The position numbers and the translations under genes are program-made. From contig NZ_CANMFS010000001.1 in assembly GCF_947497275.1 (NCBI RefSeq), positions 124,001 through 188,000 on the forward strand: 64,000 nt of DNA. The letters are read 5' to 3'. The DNA is from an uncultured Sulfitobacter sp. GTDB taxonomy: Bacteria; Pseudomonadota; Alphaproteobacteria; Rhodobacterales; Rhodobacteraceae. This document shows positions 1-8,952 of the stretch, piece by piece. The notes under the pieces were generated by a model, which saw nothing but the letters and a program-made list of their open reading frames with translations, ran no database searches and was not told the origin of the DNA. Position 1 is the first letter of the stretch. Each line of letters starts with the position of its first letter.

Positions 1-1
1 C

Positions 2-832
2 GTTCCGCGCTCGCCCGAGCAGATCGCGAATTCCGCCCTTGCGGCGGCGCGGGCGGGGGCGGCGGTGGTCCATTGTCACGTACGCGATCCCGAAACCGGT
101 GCGCCCAGCCGTGATCTGAAACTCTACCGCGAAGTGACCGAGCGCATCCGTGACAGCGATACGGACGTGGTGCTGAACCTCACGGCGGGGATGGGCGGTG
201 ACATCGTGTTCGGTGACGTCGAAAACCCGATGCAACTGAACGAGACAGCGACCGATATGATCGGCGCAAGTGCACGGTTGGCGCATATTGCCGAATGTCG
301 GCCGGAAATTTGCACGCTGGATTGCGGTACGATGAACTTTGCCGAATCCGATTACGTGATGACCAACACGCCCGGTATGTTGGTGTCTATGGGACGCATG
401 ATGACCGATCTGGGCGTGAAGCCCGAGATAGAGGCCTTCGATACCGGCCATCTGTGGTACGCTAGGCAACTGGTAAAGGACGGCGTGCTCGACAGCCCTG
501 CGTTGGTGCAGTTGTGCATGGGCGTACCCTGGGGTGCCCCGGACGATCTGAATACCTTCATGGCGATGGTGAACAACGTGCCCGATGACTGGACGTTCTC
601 GGCCTTTGGTCTGGGGCGCAACCAGATGGCCTATGTCGCGGCATCGGTGCTGGCGGGGGGCCATGTGCGCGTCGGCCTCGAAGACAACCTGTGGCTCGAC
701 AAGGGGGTTCTGGCCGAAAACTGGCAACTGGTCGAACGCGCGCGGGGGATCATCGAAAGCATGGGAGCCAGATTGATCGGGCCTGCGCAGGTGCGCGAAA
801 ATCTTGGCCTGCAAAAGCGGGCGCCGAAATGA
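2..832 (+). CDS. Beta-keto acid cleavage enzyme (BKACE), probable dehydrocarnitine cleavage enzyme, 5' partial
   Basis: The reading frame is open from the first bases of the window, so the N-terminus lies outside. The protein has the BKACE (DUF849) hallmarks: a VVHCHVRDPETG metal-binding His motif near the start and a TIM-barrel-like continuation containing LNLTAGMGGD and GGHVRVGLEDN. The family condenses a beta-keto acid with acetyl-CoA using a divalent metal. The carnitine dehydrogenase/thioesterase encoded two genes downstream makes the likely substrate 3-dehydrocarnitine, giving betainyl-CoA and acetoacetate. The stop overlaps the next start as ATGA, so the genes are translationally coupled. 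The family assignment is strong; the substrate is inferred from context. Confidence 0.88.
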   Translation, partial: VPRSPEQIANSALAAARAGAAVVHCHVRDPETGAPSRDLKLYREVTERIRDSDTDVVLNLTAGMGGDIVFGDVENPMQLNETATDMIGASARLAHIAECRPEICTLDCGTMNFAESDYVMTNTPGMLVSMGRMMTDLGVKPEIEAFDTGHLWYARQLVKDGVLDSPALVQLCMGVPWGAPDDLNTFMAMVNNVPDDWTFSAFGLGRNQMAYVAASVLAGGHVRVGLEDNLWLDKGVLAENWQLVERARGIIESMGARLIGPAQVRENLGLQKRAPK

Positions 833-1359
833 AACGAACACTGGCCGCGCTTGCGCTGTGCGCGGTATCGGCCTGCGTGCCGCCGCCCCCCAAACCCATC
901 CCCGCGATCAGCTACCGCGACGCGGCGCAGCCGATCGGCGTGACTTCGCGGTTCAACGAGGAACGGTTTGCGGGGTTGTGGTACGTCCGCGCAGGATTTG
1001 ATCCGGATCTCGGGCGCATGGCGATCAAGCTGACGGGTACGCCCGCTGGCCTGCAAATGCGACTCGGTGCGTTCGTCTGTGATCCGGCGGGCGATTGCGG
1101 CGATTTCGCCGAAGATCTGCCGACCGAGCGTCTTGGCAAGGGGCGCTACAGGATCGTTATGCCGGACGGGGCAGAGCGGCAGTTCTGGGTGCTGTGGGTG
1201 GATGAGGGGTTTCGCACGGCGGTGGTCGGCAACCCGGAAGGTACGTTTGGCTGGATCCTCGACCGCGCCACAACCGGCGGCAGTGACCGGATCCGCGCGG
1301 CGCGCGAGATTCTCGATTTTAACGGCTACGACCTGCGCAACTTGAAGGTGATGGAATGA
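829..1359 (+). CDS. Lipocalin-like lipoprotein in the carnitine operon
   Basis: A 176-residue protein starting at the ATG that overlaps the upstream stop. The N-terminus is a lipoprotein signal: a short charged start, an Ala/Leu-rich core and a VSAC lipobox, followed by a proline-rich linker. The mature part contains FAGLWYVRAGF, which resembles the GxW motif of lipocalins, then alternating short strands consistent with a beta barrel. It sits between the cleavage enzyme and carnitine dehydrogenase with ATGA overlaps on both sides, so it belongs to that operon. A periplasmic or outer-membrane ligand-binding role is possible, but its connection to carnitine is unknown. The lipoprotein nature is clear; the lipocalin assignment is moderate. 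Confidence 0.75.
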   Translation: MKRTLAALALCAVSACVPPPPKPIPAISYRDAAQPIGVTSRFNEERFAGLWYVRAGFDPDLGRMAIKLTGTPAGLQMRLGAFVCDPAGDCGDFAEDLPTERLGKGRYRIVMPDGAERQFWVLWVDEGFRTAVVGNPEGTFGWILDRATTGGSDRIRAAREILDFNGYDLRNLKVME

Positions 1360-2825
1360 GCAAGACAGCGGCAATCATAGGCGGCGGTGTAATCGGTGGA
1401 GGATGGGCCGCGCGCTTTGCTCTCAATGGATGGGACGTGCAAATCTTCGATCCCGACGCGCAAGCCAAACGCAAGGTGAGCGAAGTAATGGCGAACGCGC
1501 GCCGGTCCCTTCCGGGTCTGACCGACGTGGCCTTGCCCGCCGAAGGAAGCATCAGCTTTCACGACACAATCGCGGAAGCCGTTGCGGATGCTGCATGGAT
1601 ACAGGAAAGCGTGCCGGAACGTCTTGACGTGAAACACGCCACATTCGCGGAAATCCAGAACGCCTGTAAGGCGGGCGCTGTCATCGGTTCGTCCACGTCC
1701 GGCTTCAAGCCCTCGGAGTTGCAACAAGGTGCCGCCCGCCCCGAGCAGATCATGGTCGCGCATCCGTTCAATCCCGTCTATCTGCTGCCGCTGGTGGAAC
1801 TGGTGACGACCGATGCATCGCCTGCATTGGTCGAGACCGCGAAAGATATTCTGACTTCGCTGGGGATGCACCCGCTGCACCTGAAAAAGGAAATCGACGC
1901 CCATGTTGCGGACCGGTTCCTCGAAGCGGTCTGGCGCGAGGCATTGTGGCTGGTCAAGGATGGTATCGCCACAACCGAAGAGATCGACAACGCGATCCGT
2001 TACGGTTTCGGTATCCGCTGGGCGCAGATGGGCCTGTTCGAGACGTACCGCGTGGCGGGCGGCGAGGCCGGAATGAAGCATTTCATGGCGCAGTTCGGAC
2101 CGGCGCTAAAATGGCCATGGACCAAGCTGATGGATGTTCCGGAGTTTACCGACGAGCTTGTCGATCTGATTGCAGGCCAGTCGGACGCGCAGTCGGGCGC
2201 TCATTCGATCCGCGAACTTGAGCGCATCCGCGATGCCAACCTCGTTACCATGATGCGCGGTCTCAAGGCACAGGACTGGGGCGCGGGTGCGCTGATCAAT
2301 GCGCAAGAGCGAAAAATGCGGGCAGGTACCGAACACGGCGCACGGGCCGCCGACTTGCCAGCCGATGCGCCGGTGATGACAGCGCACCGCACGGTGCCGC
2401 TCGATTGGACGGATTACAATGGGCACATGACAGAATCGCGGTATCTGCTTGCCTTTGCCGACGCGACTGACCGATTCATGGAGATCATCGGCTGTGATGC
2501 CGCCTATATCGCCTCAGGGGGCAGCTATTTTACGGCCGAAACCCACATCCGCCACATCGACGAGGTTCATGCCGGTGCTGTGATCACAATCCGCACCCGC
2601 GTCATTCTTGGGGAAGGCAAAAAAATGCATCTGTGGCACGAGATGTTTGAAGGCGACAGGCTTCTGGCTACGGGAGAACATTTCCTGCTGCACGTCAGCC
2701 TCGACACCCGGAAACCGGTACCGCCAAGCGCCGCGATCGAGCAAGCGCTGGCGCGTTTTGCGCAGGGGCATGCTGGCCTGCCGGTGCCCGAAGGGCTTGG
2801 CCGCGCGATCGGCGCTGCGCGGTAA
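1356..2825 (+). CDS. lcdH: L-carnitine dehydrogenase fused to a thioesterase
   Basis: A 489-residue two-domain protein. Residues 1-320 are a 3-hydroxyacyl-CoA dehydrogenase-type NAD enzyme with the GGGVIGGGWAARF dinucleotide-binding loop and the AHPFNPVYLLPLVE segment typical of the family. Residues about 340-489 are a hot-dog thioesterase with a DWTDYNGHM motif. The family oxidises L-carnitine to 3-dehydrocarnitine with NAD, and the fused thioesterase is thought to hydrolyse betainyl-CoA to glycine betaine, completing the route begun by the upstream cleavage enzyme. The start overlaps the lipoprotein stop (ATGA). The fused form is known from Rhodobacterales and Rhizobiales. Confidence 0.92.
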   Translation: MSKTAAIIGGGVIGGGWAARFALNGWDVQIFDPDAQAKRKVSEVMANARRSLPGLTDVALPAEGSISFHDTIAEAVADAAWIQESVPERLDVKHATFAEIQNACKAGAVIGSSTSGFKPSELQQGAARPEQIMVAHPFNPVYLLPLVELVTTDASPALVETAKDILTSLGMHPLHLKKEIDAHVADRFLEAVWREALWLVKDGIATTEEIDNAIRYGFGIRWAQMGLFETYRVAGGEAGMKHFMAQFGPALKWPWTKLMDVPEFTDELVDLIAGQSDAQSGAHSIRELERIRDANLVTMMRGLKAQDWGAGALINAQERKMRAGTEHGARAADLPADAPVMTAHRTVPLDWTDYNGHMTESRYLLAFADATDRFMEIIGCDAAYIASGGSYFTAETHIRHIDEVHAGAVITIRTRVILGEGKKMHLWHEMFEGDRLLATGEHFLLHVSLDTRKPVPPSAAIEQALARFAQGHAGLPVPEGLGRAIGAAR

Positions 2826-3136
2826 GCGATGATCCCATCGGGCGCTTCGGGTATCGGACATGCGATGCGCCTGGGATGGGCGCCGCATAGGGATGACCCG
2901 CAACCGGATCTGTGATGGATCCGCCGGCTGCACTATGGTAGGCAGCTTTCTAGAAGCCGCAGATGTGGCCAACATGGCGGTTGGTCCTTGGATCAAATCG
3001 CGCGCGGCTGGCATCCGGGCAGGTTATCGTGCTTGAACGGCCATACGGATAACCCTTATCAAAAACCCTCGGTGCGAGGGGCAGGCTTTCAAAAGAACAC
3101 TGGTTGTGCCGCGCACAATCGGGCATGTGAAACCCC
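2826..3136. other. Intergenic stretch without a convincing gene
   Basis: 311 bases between the carnitine operon and the EamA transporter. No open frame with family features is visible. A short inverted repeat, CCCTCG-gtg-CGAGGG at 3066-3080, lies about 55 bases before the next start; it has no T tract, so it is not an evident terminator. Confidence 0.5.
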
Positions 3137-4054
3137 ATGACATCGCCTCAGCCCGATCTTTGGATTCTCGTCACGCTTGCCGCCGCCGCGTTTCAAACGG
3201 TACGCTTCATGCTGCAAAAAGTGCTGGCGACCAGTACGTTGAGCGCGGCGGGCGCGACGTTTTCACGTTTTATCTATTCGGCGCCGTTCATCGCGCTGTT
3301 GCTCGTACTTTATCTTCGTGTGACCGATGCTGCAATTCCGGCGCTGAGCGTGCGGTTCTGGGGCTTTGGTCTGCTTGGCGCGGCCACACAGATTCTTGCG
3401 ACGGTCTGTGTCGTGGCTTTGTTCAAGCAGCGAAACTTTGCTGTTGGGATCACCTTCAAGAAAACCGAGGTGATTCAGACGGTTCTGGTCGGTTTTGTGC
3501 TTTTGGGCGAAGCCGTAAGCTGGCAGGGTTTCGGCGCGATCGCGCTTGGGTTGATTGGATTGCTGCTTTTGTCGGGGGACGAAGACGCGCGCGGATTTAG
3601 CCTGCGTGATCTCAGCAAACCCGCGGCAGTTCTGGGAATCGCGTCCGGCATCCTTTTTGCGTTTTCCGCAGTGAGCTACAGGGGCGCATCGCTGACACTT
3701 GCGACCGAAGATCCGTTGTTGCGCGCGGGCGTGACACTGGCGGCTGTGGTCGGAATGCAGACGGCGTTGATGGTTGTCTGGCTTCGGCTGCGTCAGCCGG
3801 GAGAGATCGCGCGGGTCTGGGCCGCGCGTCGCGTCGCGCTCTGGATCGGCCTGACGTCGATGGGTGGCTCATTGTGCTGGTTCATCGCCTTCACACTGCA
3901 GAATGCGGCCTACGTCAAGGCGCTGGGTCAGGTCGAACTCATCCTGAGTGTGCTCGCGGCCACCTTGTTTTTCCGCGAACGCATTACAGCGCGCGAGGCA
4001 CTGGGGATGGCGGTCCTTGTGGCCTCTATCGTGCTCCTGATCCTGGTGATCTAA
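3137..4054 (+). CDS. EamA-family (DMT superfamily) transporter
   Basis: A 305-residue integral membrane protein with about ten hydrophobic segments arranged as two similar halves, as expected for two EamA repeats. The second half contains ALGQVELILSVLAATLFFRE, the conserved EamA repeat end. It probably exports or exchanges a small metabolite across the inner membrane; the substrate cannot be read from sequence. The start has only a weak ribosome-binding site. It ends 4 bases inside the convergent NUDIX gene. Confidence 0.85.
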   Translation: MTSPQPDLWILVTLAAAAFQTVRFMLQKVLATSTLSAAGATFSRFIYSAPFIALLLVLYLRVTDAAIPALSVRFWGFGLLGAATQILATVCVVALFKQRNFAVGITFKKTEVIQTVLVGFVLLGEAVSWQGFGAIALGLIGLLLLSGDEDARGFSLRDLSKPAAVLGIASGILFAFSAVSYRGASLTLATEDPLLRAGVTLAAVVGMQTALMVVWLRLRQPGEIARVWAARRVALWIGLTSMGGSLCWFIAFTLQNAAYVKALGQVELILSVLAATLFFRERITAREALGMAVLVASIVLLILVI

Positions 4055-4758
4055 CCTTTTTCCGCGTACTTGTCGTGATGTCCCGTCAGTCGCAGAAAAC
4101 GACTTTCTTCATCATCGTTGCGAAAGAAAGGTACCGAAACGGGCGGCTCGAAATCCTTCGCACGGGCCTCGACCTCGGCCAATACGACCTCGGTAATGAA
4201 CGGCATATCGAATTTGCGGGCTTCGCTCAGCGGCACCCATTGCAGGTGAGAAAGCTCGTCGCAAGCGGCGTCGAAATTGTCGGGGTCGCTGGCAATATCC
4301 TCTACGTCGACGAGGAAGAAACGCGCGTCGAACCGGCGTGGGCGCCCGGGCGGGGTCAGAGCGCGAAAGACGAACTGCAAAGGGGCGGCATGGGGCAGGT
4401 GCCCCGTTTGCGCAAAGGTCTTCCAATCATCAGGCACCGCGTCGGGCCATTGACCGGGCAACCCCAGGACCAGGCCGGTTTCCTCCCACAATTCGCGAAT
4501 GGCGGCGACTGGGATCGCACTGGTGAGAGCGGGATCGGTGTCTTCCGCGATGCGTGCAGCGCAGACGTCGGTCAGCATCGAGGCAAGCGGGATGTTCGCA
4601 TCATCTTTGTCAACAGCGCCGCCCGGAAAGACGAATTTGTTTGGCATGAATGCAGCCTTGGCGCCGCGCTGACCCATCAGGATGGAGGGAGCGTCCATTC
4701 TGTCGCGGATCACGATGACGGTTGCCGCGTTTCGGACAGCGCTTTTATCGATGGTCAT
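4051..4758 (-). CDS. NUDIX hydrolase
   Basis: A 235-residue protein starting at the ATG at 4758, which has an AGAGG ribosome-binding site seven bases upstream; a GTG at 4794 would add 12 residues but has no such site. The Nudix box is visible as FPGGAVD and AAIRELWEETGLVLG. These enzymes hydrolyse nucleoside-diphosphate-linked compounds with Mg2+; the spread-out box resembles the NUDT19-like/CoA-diphosphatase-related group, though this is uncertain. It lies 25 bases downstream of the DUF983 gene on the same strand, suggesting a two-gene operon. Confidence 0.88.
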   Translation of the reverse strand: MTIDKSAVRNAATVIVIRDRMDAPSILMGQRGAKAAFMPNKFVFPGGAVDKDDANIPLASMLTDVCAARIAEDTDPALTSAIPVAAIRELWEETGLVLGLPGQWPDAVPDDWKTFAQTGHLPHAAPLQFVFRALTPPGRPRRFDARFFLVDVEDIASDPDNFDAACDELSHLQWVPLSEARKFDMPFITEVVLAEVEARAKDFEPPVSVPFFRNDDEESRFLRLTGHHDKYAEKG

Positions 4759-4783
4759 GAGGGGGCCTCTCGCTATGGCGGAC

Positions 4784-5197
4784 CTATCCGACACGGGCGA
4801 AACCGCCCATCTCCCTGGCCCATTGGAACCCGATTAGGGCACCTTTCAATCTTGGCAAAAGGTAGAGCGACAAACCAACGGTGCCAACAGCAAAAATCGT
4901 GAACAGTACAATCGGCTCCGGCCGCCATGTCACAAAGACGACGTGCAACAGCGGTGCCATCAGATGCCCGACCAGCAGAATCGTCAGATAGGCAGGGCCA
5001 TCGTCGGCACGGTGGTGGTGCAACTCCTGTTCGCAAACGGTGCAGTGATCATGCACTTTGAGATAGCCGAACAACAAGGGACCCGCGCCGCAGTTGGGAC
5101 ACCGACCACGCCACCCGCGCAGCATGGCTGGCAGGCGCATGCGCTCTTCGGGCTGCGACGTCTCGTTCTGGGCGGTGACAGCTGTATCGCGCATCAT
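4784..5197 (-). CDS. DUF983 family zinc-ribbon membrane protein
   Basis: 137 residues when started at the first of two adjacent ATGs (5197), preceded by an AGGAA site; an upstream in-frame extension has no site and no family similarity. The N-terminal part has CPNCGAG and CTVC pairs, a probable zinc ribbon, followed by two hydrophobic helices (ILLVGHLMAPLLHVVFV and a second near the C-terminus). The function of the family is unknown; in alphaproteobacteria it often neighbours the NUDIX gene, as here. Confidence 0.85.
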   Translation of the reverse strand: MMRDTAVTAQNETSQPEERMRLPAMLRGWRGRCPNCGAGPLLFGYLKVHDHCTVCEQELHHHRADDGPAYLTILLVGHLMAPLLHVVFVTWRPEPIVLFTIFAVGTVGLSLYLLPRLKGALIGFQWAREMGGFARVG

Positions 5198-5541
5198 GGT
5201 TTCCTGATTGGCTGGTCTTGCCCCTACATGGAGAAATTCAACGGGGATGAAAAGGTGGCGATTTGTCTCAAGGTTCGCGGGGTGGCGCGAATCGCGGTCG
5301 AGATGTTTATAAGGCACACTGGACAGCCATTGACCGGCGGTCCGGAAAGCATGCCTGATGTGTTGCGGTCTTGGCACGTGCGATCGCCTGTATGGTCAAC
5401 GAAAGCTGGATCCGAAGTTGGCAGCGGCCTCGCTGCGGAAGCGGGCCGGAGCCGCGGTACTTGGACCGGTTCGGAAAAGGCGGGGGGATCCGGCCGCGCG
5501 ACCGGATCAGCGGCGTGCGGTTCGGGCGTCGTGGGCCTGTA
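5198..5541. other. Intergenic stretch without a convincing gene
   Basis: 344 bases between the stop of the PleD-like gene and the start of the DUF983 gene, both on the minus strand. No coding frame with recognisable features was found. The region presumably holds the promoter of the DUF983-NUDIX pair; a ribosomal protein L33 gene, sometimes found near PleD in related genomes, is not present here. Confidence 0.45.
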
Positions 5542-6972
5542 TCAGGCAGCCGGTCGTTTTTCAGGCTGGCTCAGATCGAAACGGTTTCGGCCTTTCGTCT
5601 TCGCGGCATACAGCGCCTTGTCCGCACGGCAAAGCAGGTTCTGAACCGTTTCCGTGCGCCCGTGTTGCGGTCCTGCACGGGACGCGGTTGCGCTGCATCC
5701 GCCCAGTGCGAGACCGATGCTGACGGTGATGCCAACGGGGCGATCGACACCGGGAATGGCGAACGGTGTATCGCCGATTGTCTTGCAGAGTGTCCGAGCG
5801 TTGGATTGCGCCGTCTCCAGATCCGTGCCGGGCATCACGATCAGAAATTCCTCTCCACCCAGACGGGCAACCATATCGACACTGCGCACGGCACCACGCA
5901 ACCTGCGCGCCGCCTCGACAAGAACGGCATCGCCCGCAGCGTGGCCGTACAGGTCGTTGATCCGCTTGAAATGGTCCATGTCGGCGATGATTGCCGCATA
6001 GGGCCGGTGCGTCGTGGCAGCGCGGGCGACGACGTTTTCGAGGTGTGGCATCGCATAACGCCGGTTGTACAATCCCGTCAGGGGGTCGTTTATCGCGTCT
6101 CGCAGACCTGTGCGTACGCTTTGGTGCATCCGTTCGATCTGGCGCTTGCGGCGCAGCAGAACCCTGAGCCGCAACGCCAGTTCGGGTGCGTCGAAACCGC
6201 CGAGCATTAAATCATCCGCACCCAGATCAAGCGCCTGAGTCGCCCATAGAGGATCGGGCGTCTGCTGAATGACCAACAAACCGATCTGGCGGGTTTGCGC
6301 AGATGCGCGCAGCGTGGATATCAGCCGCAAGAACACTTCCGCCTCTTTGGGGGCTGTGGGCAGGGACAGAACGACCACATCGGCAGGGGAACCCGCGTGG
6401 AGGTTGGCCATGGCGTCTTTGAGCAGGGTCAGTGCGAATTTGCCGCGCAGGTGTGGCGTGAGGTTTTTGGCCCACCCGCGTAACTGGGTAGGGTCGTCAC
6501 CGACAAGCGTGATCCGACCGGGCGGCGCAAAATCCGCTACCGGCTCGGCCATCCCTTCCGGGCAGGGTGTCTCGTCACGCATCCGCCATTCTTCCAAAGC
6601 GTTGTGCGAACGGATCATCCCGCGCACCCGTCCGAGCAAAAGCAGATCGTCAAGGGGGCGATCCATGACATCGAACGCGCCAGCGGCCAGTGTCGCAAAG
6701 CGCGTCGCCGCTTCGGTGGCCTGGCCAATCGCGAGGACCGGAATGTTCGCGGTGTCCGGTCGCGTCCGCAAAGCGGCGCACAGGTCAGCAGCAGTCCCAT
6801 CCGGCAGGGAGACCGCGCTGATTATCAGATCGGGAAGTTCGCTTGCCAGAACTTTTGCGGCATCGCCGATGCTCGCCGCTTGCAACACCTCGTAGAACGC
6901 AGCCCCCAGTTTCACCTTGAGCACGATACGGTTGGTCGAAACGGCGTCGATGACGAGGATTTTTCCCTGCAC
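5542..6972 (-). CDS. pleD: PleD-type REC-REC-GGDEF diguanylate cyclase with degenerate receivers
   Basis: A 476-residue cytoplasmic protein with the PleD order: first receiver about residues 1-120, second about 150-275, GGDEF domain about 290-460. The cyclase domain has DPLTGLYNRRY, DMDHFKRINDLYGHAAGD and an intact GGEEF signature, so it should make c-di-GMP from two GTP. The first receiver starts ILVIDAVSTNR, with Ala at one acidic-pair position, and its expected phospho-acceptor region reads LIISAVSLPDG with no Asp at the acceptor position. The second has VVVLSLPTAPK at the equivalent place. Activation by phosphorylation therefore looks impaired or altered. It is transcribed divergently from DUF3572. 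Confidence 0.9.
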   Translation of the reverse strand: MQGKILVIDAVSTNRIVLKVKLGAAFYEVLQAASIGDAAKVLASELPDLIISAVSLPDGTAADLCAALRTRPDTANIPVLAIGQATEAATRFATLAAGAFDVMDRPLDDLLLLGRVRGMIRSHNALEEWRMRDETPCPEGMAEPVADFAPPGRITLVGDDPTQLRGWAKNLTPHLRGKFALTLLKDAMANLHAGSPADVVVLSLPTAPKEAEVFLRLISTLRASAQTRQIGLLVIQQTPDPLWATQALDLGADDLMLGGFDAPELALRLRVLLRRKRQIERMHQSVRTGLRDAINDPLTGLYNRRYAMPHLENVVARAATTHRPYAAIIADMDHFKRINDLYGHAAGDAVLVEAARRLRGAVRSVDMVARLGGEEFLIVMPGTDLETAQSNARTLCKTIGDTPFAIPGVDRPVGITVSIGLALGGCSATASRAGPQHGRTETVQNLLCRADKALYAAKTKGRNRFDLSQPEKRPAA

Positions 6973-7071
6973 GTACGATCCTTTCCTGCACTGGCCGTTA
7001 GTTCTGGCTTTAGTTTTATGAGTGATTGGTTAACAAAGCGTTGAAGAACTCTTAAACGAAAGGCCGCTTCC

Positions 7072-7356
7072 ATGAGCCTGACCCGAAATACCGCCGAAAC
7101 GACCGCCCTGCAGGCGTTGGGCTGGCTTGTTGGCAACGATGAGATGCTTCCGGTTTTTTTGGGGGCGACAGGGGCCAGCGAGGCAGATCTGCGGGCCGCC
7201 GCGGATGATCCGGCGTTTCTGGGTGGTGTGCTTGACTTTATCCTGATGGATGATGCCTGGGTCATCGCCTGCTGTGACGCGTTGGGGATTGCCTATGATC
7301 AGATGCAACAAGCCCGCGCCGCGCTGCCAGGCGGGGAGCAGATCAATTGGACGTGA
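7072..7356 (+). CDS. DUF3572 family protein
   Basis: A 94-residue alpha-helical, acidic protein matching the DUF3572 pattern (ALQALGWLVGNDEMLPVFLG near the N-terminus, FILMDDAWVIACCDALG in the second half). The family is restricted to alphaproteobacteria, has no known function and is often located beside PleD, as here. The stop overlaps the GTG start of the next gene (GTGA). Confidence 0.85.
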   Translation: MSLTRNTAETTALQALGWLVGNDEMLPVFLGATGASEADLRAAADDPAFLGGVLDFILMDDAWVIACCDALGIAYDQMQQARAALPGGEQINWT

Positions 7357-8060
7357 CCGCGCAGATCAAGGGCCTGTGTTTCGACAAGGACGGCACGTTG
7401 TTCGACTTCGCCGCCACCTGGGAGGTTTGGGCCGCGACGTTCATCGCGCGTGTGGCGCAAGGCGATAGTGCCGAACCAGAGCAGATCGCCGCGGCCATCG
7501 GGTTTGACCTTGCAAGGCAGCGATTCAGCCGCGACAGCATCGTGATCGCGGGCACGGCGCAAGAGGTGGCGCGCGCATTGTTTCCCGTACTATCGGATCT
7601 TTCTTCCGCGCAGGTGCTCGATATGATCGACGAAGAGGCGACCAGGGCGCCGCAGGTTCCGGCGGTGCCGCTGGTGCCGCTGCTTTCTGATCTGCGCGAC
7701 CGGGGTCTGCGGCTTGGCGTGGCAACGAACGACAGCGCGGGCCCCACTCGCGCGCATCTAGCCAGCGCCGGGATCACGCGCTTTTTCGATTTCATCGCCG
7801 GGTACGACAGCGGCTATGGGGGCAAACCCGCGCCGGGACAGCTTTTGGCCTTCGCACAGGCCATCGGTGCGGCACCTTCACAGGTTGTGATGGTCGGCGA
7901 CAGCACTCACGATCTGAACGCGGGCCGCGCGGCTGGTATGCGCACGGTTGCTGTCCTCACCGGGGCGGCAACTGCCGAGGAACTCAGCCCGTTGGCAAAC
8001 ACCGTTCTCGCCGATATTGGCGAAATCCCGGCCTGGCTCGACGCGCTAGCAATCGGCTGA
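7353..8060 (+). CDS. HAD-superfamily hydrolase, phosphoglycolate-phosphatase-like
   Basis: A 235-residue protein beginning at the GTG that overlaps the DUF3572 stop; a TTG two codons earlier is possible. All four HAD motifs are visible: FDKDGTLFDF (nucleophile Asp), ATNDSAG (motif II), GKPAPGQL (motif III Lys) and VMVGDSTHDLNAGRAAG (motif IV). A helical cap lies between motifs I and II. The layout is that of phosphoglycolate phosphatase-like enzymes; the exact substrate cannot be fixed. Confidence 0.88.
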   Translation: MTAQIKGLCFDKDGTLFDFAATWEVWAATFIARVAQGDSAEPEQIAAAIGFDLARQRFSRDSIVIAGTAQEVARALFPVLSDLSSAQVLDMIDEEATRAPQVPAVPLVPLLSDLRDRGLRLGVATNDSAGPTRAHLASAGITRFFDFIAGYDSGYGGKPAPGQLLAFAQAIGAAPSQVVMVGDSTHDLNAGRAAGMRTVAVLTGAATAEELSPLANTVLADIGEIPAWLDALAIG

Positions 8061-8184
8061 GCCAAAAAAACCGACCAGATACGTTGCGATCAGTGAGCTC
8101 GCGCGCACCTGTTTCGGACATTGCGGCAAGGGTGATGAGACCCGCAGTAACCACAGATTCCAAACGCCGCGAGCGGGCGCGCAG

Positions 8185-8865
8185 GTGCCGTTGACCCCGC
8201 CCGTCAATATCGACCTCAAAACGGAGCCGCTAACCCCCGAAGGGGTTGCCGCGAACCACGATGATGCCTTGGGTATTCTCCGAGAGATCGGGGTTGAGGT
8301 CCTAACCATGAGACGCCGGCAAAGCTGCGCGAGCTTGGCTGCACGATCAACCACGAAAATGTCCGGATGAACCGGGAGATGGTGATGGAGTACATCGCCA
8401 GCGCCCCGCCCGAGTTTGCGCCGCTGCCCCGGGATGCCGACCACAGGATCACCGGCAGGCTGGCTTGAGGGAGGGCAGATCGCCCTTCCGGAGTAGTTCC
8501 TTATGGGTCGTGAGACATTGCAGCAGATTCAAGGGCATATGGATCCACCCATCTGCGCGACCGGTCCGGACGAAACCGCACTCGACGCGGTCAAACCTGT
8601 CAGCATCTATGGTCACTTCTTCGGCATCCAGTACACCCAAGACCGTTAAAAGACAGCATTCTGCCGTCCGTCCCTCAGCGATCGGATGAATTATGAAGGC
8701 TGGGAGGCGGCCTGCGGGATCTGGCCCCGGGAACGCGCGCACCACTTGGCCAATAAGATCGTCGCCAGTTTCGAGCCGCCTCGGATGCACGATGCGATCC
8801 GCAAGGCGCTTGCCGTGTTCGTGGCACGGCGTAAGTTCGAAGGCGGCGCGCCAAGAGATTTTTAA
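8185..8865 (+). pseudogene. Decayed MttB-family (trimethylamine/glycine betaine methyltransferase-like) gene
   Basis: Fragments of an MttB-family protein follow in order. KTEPLTPEGVAANHDDALG and ILREIGVEVL (from about 8218) break by frameshift near 8303 into NHETPAKLRELGCTINHENV, MNREMVMEYIASAPPEFAPL and a stop at 8466. Then LDAVKPVSIYGHFFG and IQYTQDR end at a stop near 8649. Finally NYEGWEAACGIWPRERAHH and FVARRKFEGGAPRDF end at 8865. The family is normally about 500 residues; only the two ends remain, so most of the catalytic barrel is deleted. Intact members transfer a methyl group from trimethylamine or glycine betaine to a corrinoid protein. The family call rests on recalled conserved segments. 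Confidence 0.75.
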
Positions 8866-8952
8866 CCAATCCGACAGAAATCCAAAGTAATTAGCCGCCT
8901 GTTAATGCGACTGGGACATCACTGGGCACCAAGCAGATCGCAAGAGGCAGAC

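Noticed and set aside
631-1374. Minus-strand frame opposite the lipoprotein gene
   Set aside because: A shadow of the plus-strand lipoprotein, which has a signal peptide and overlapping neighbours.
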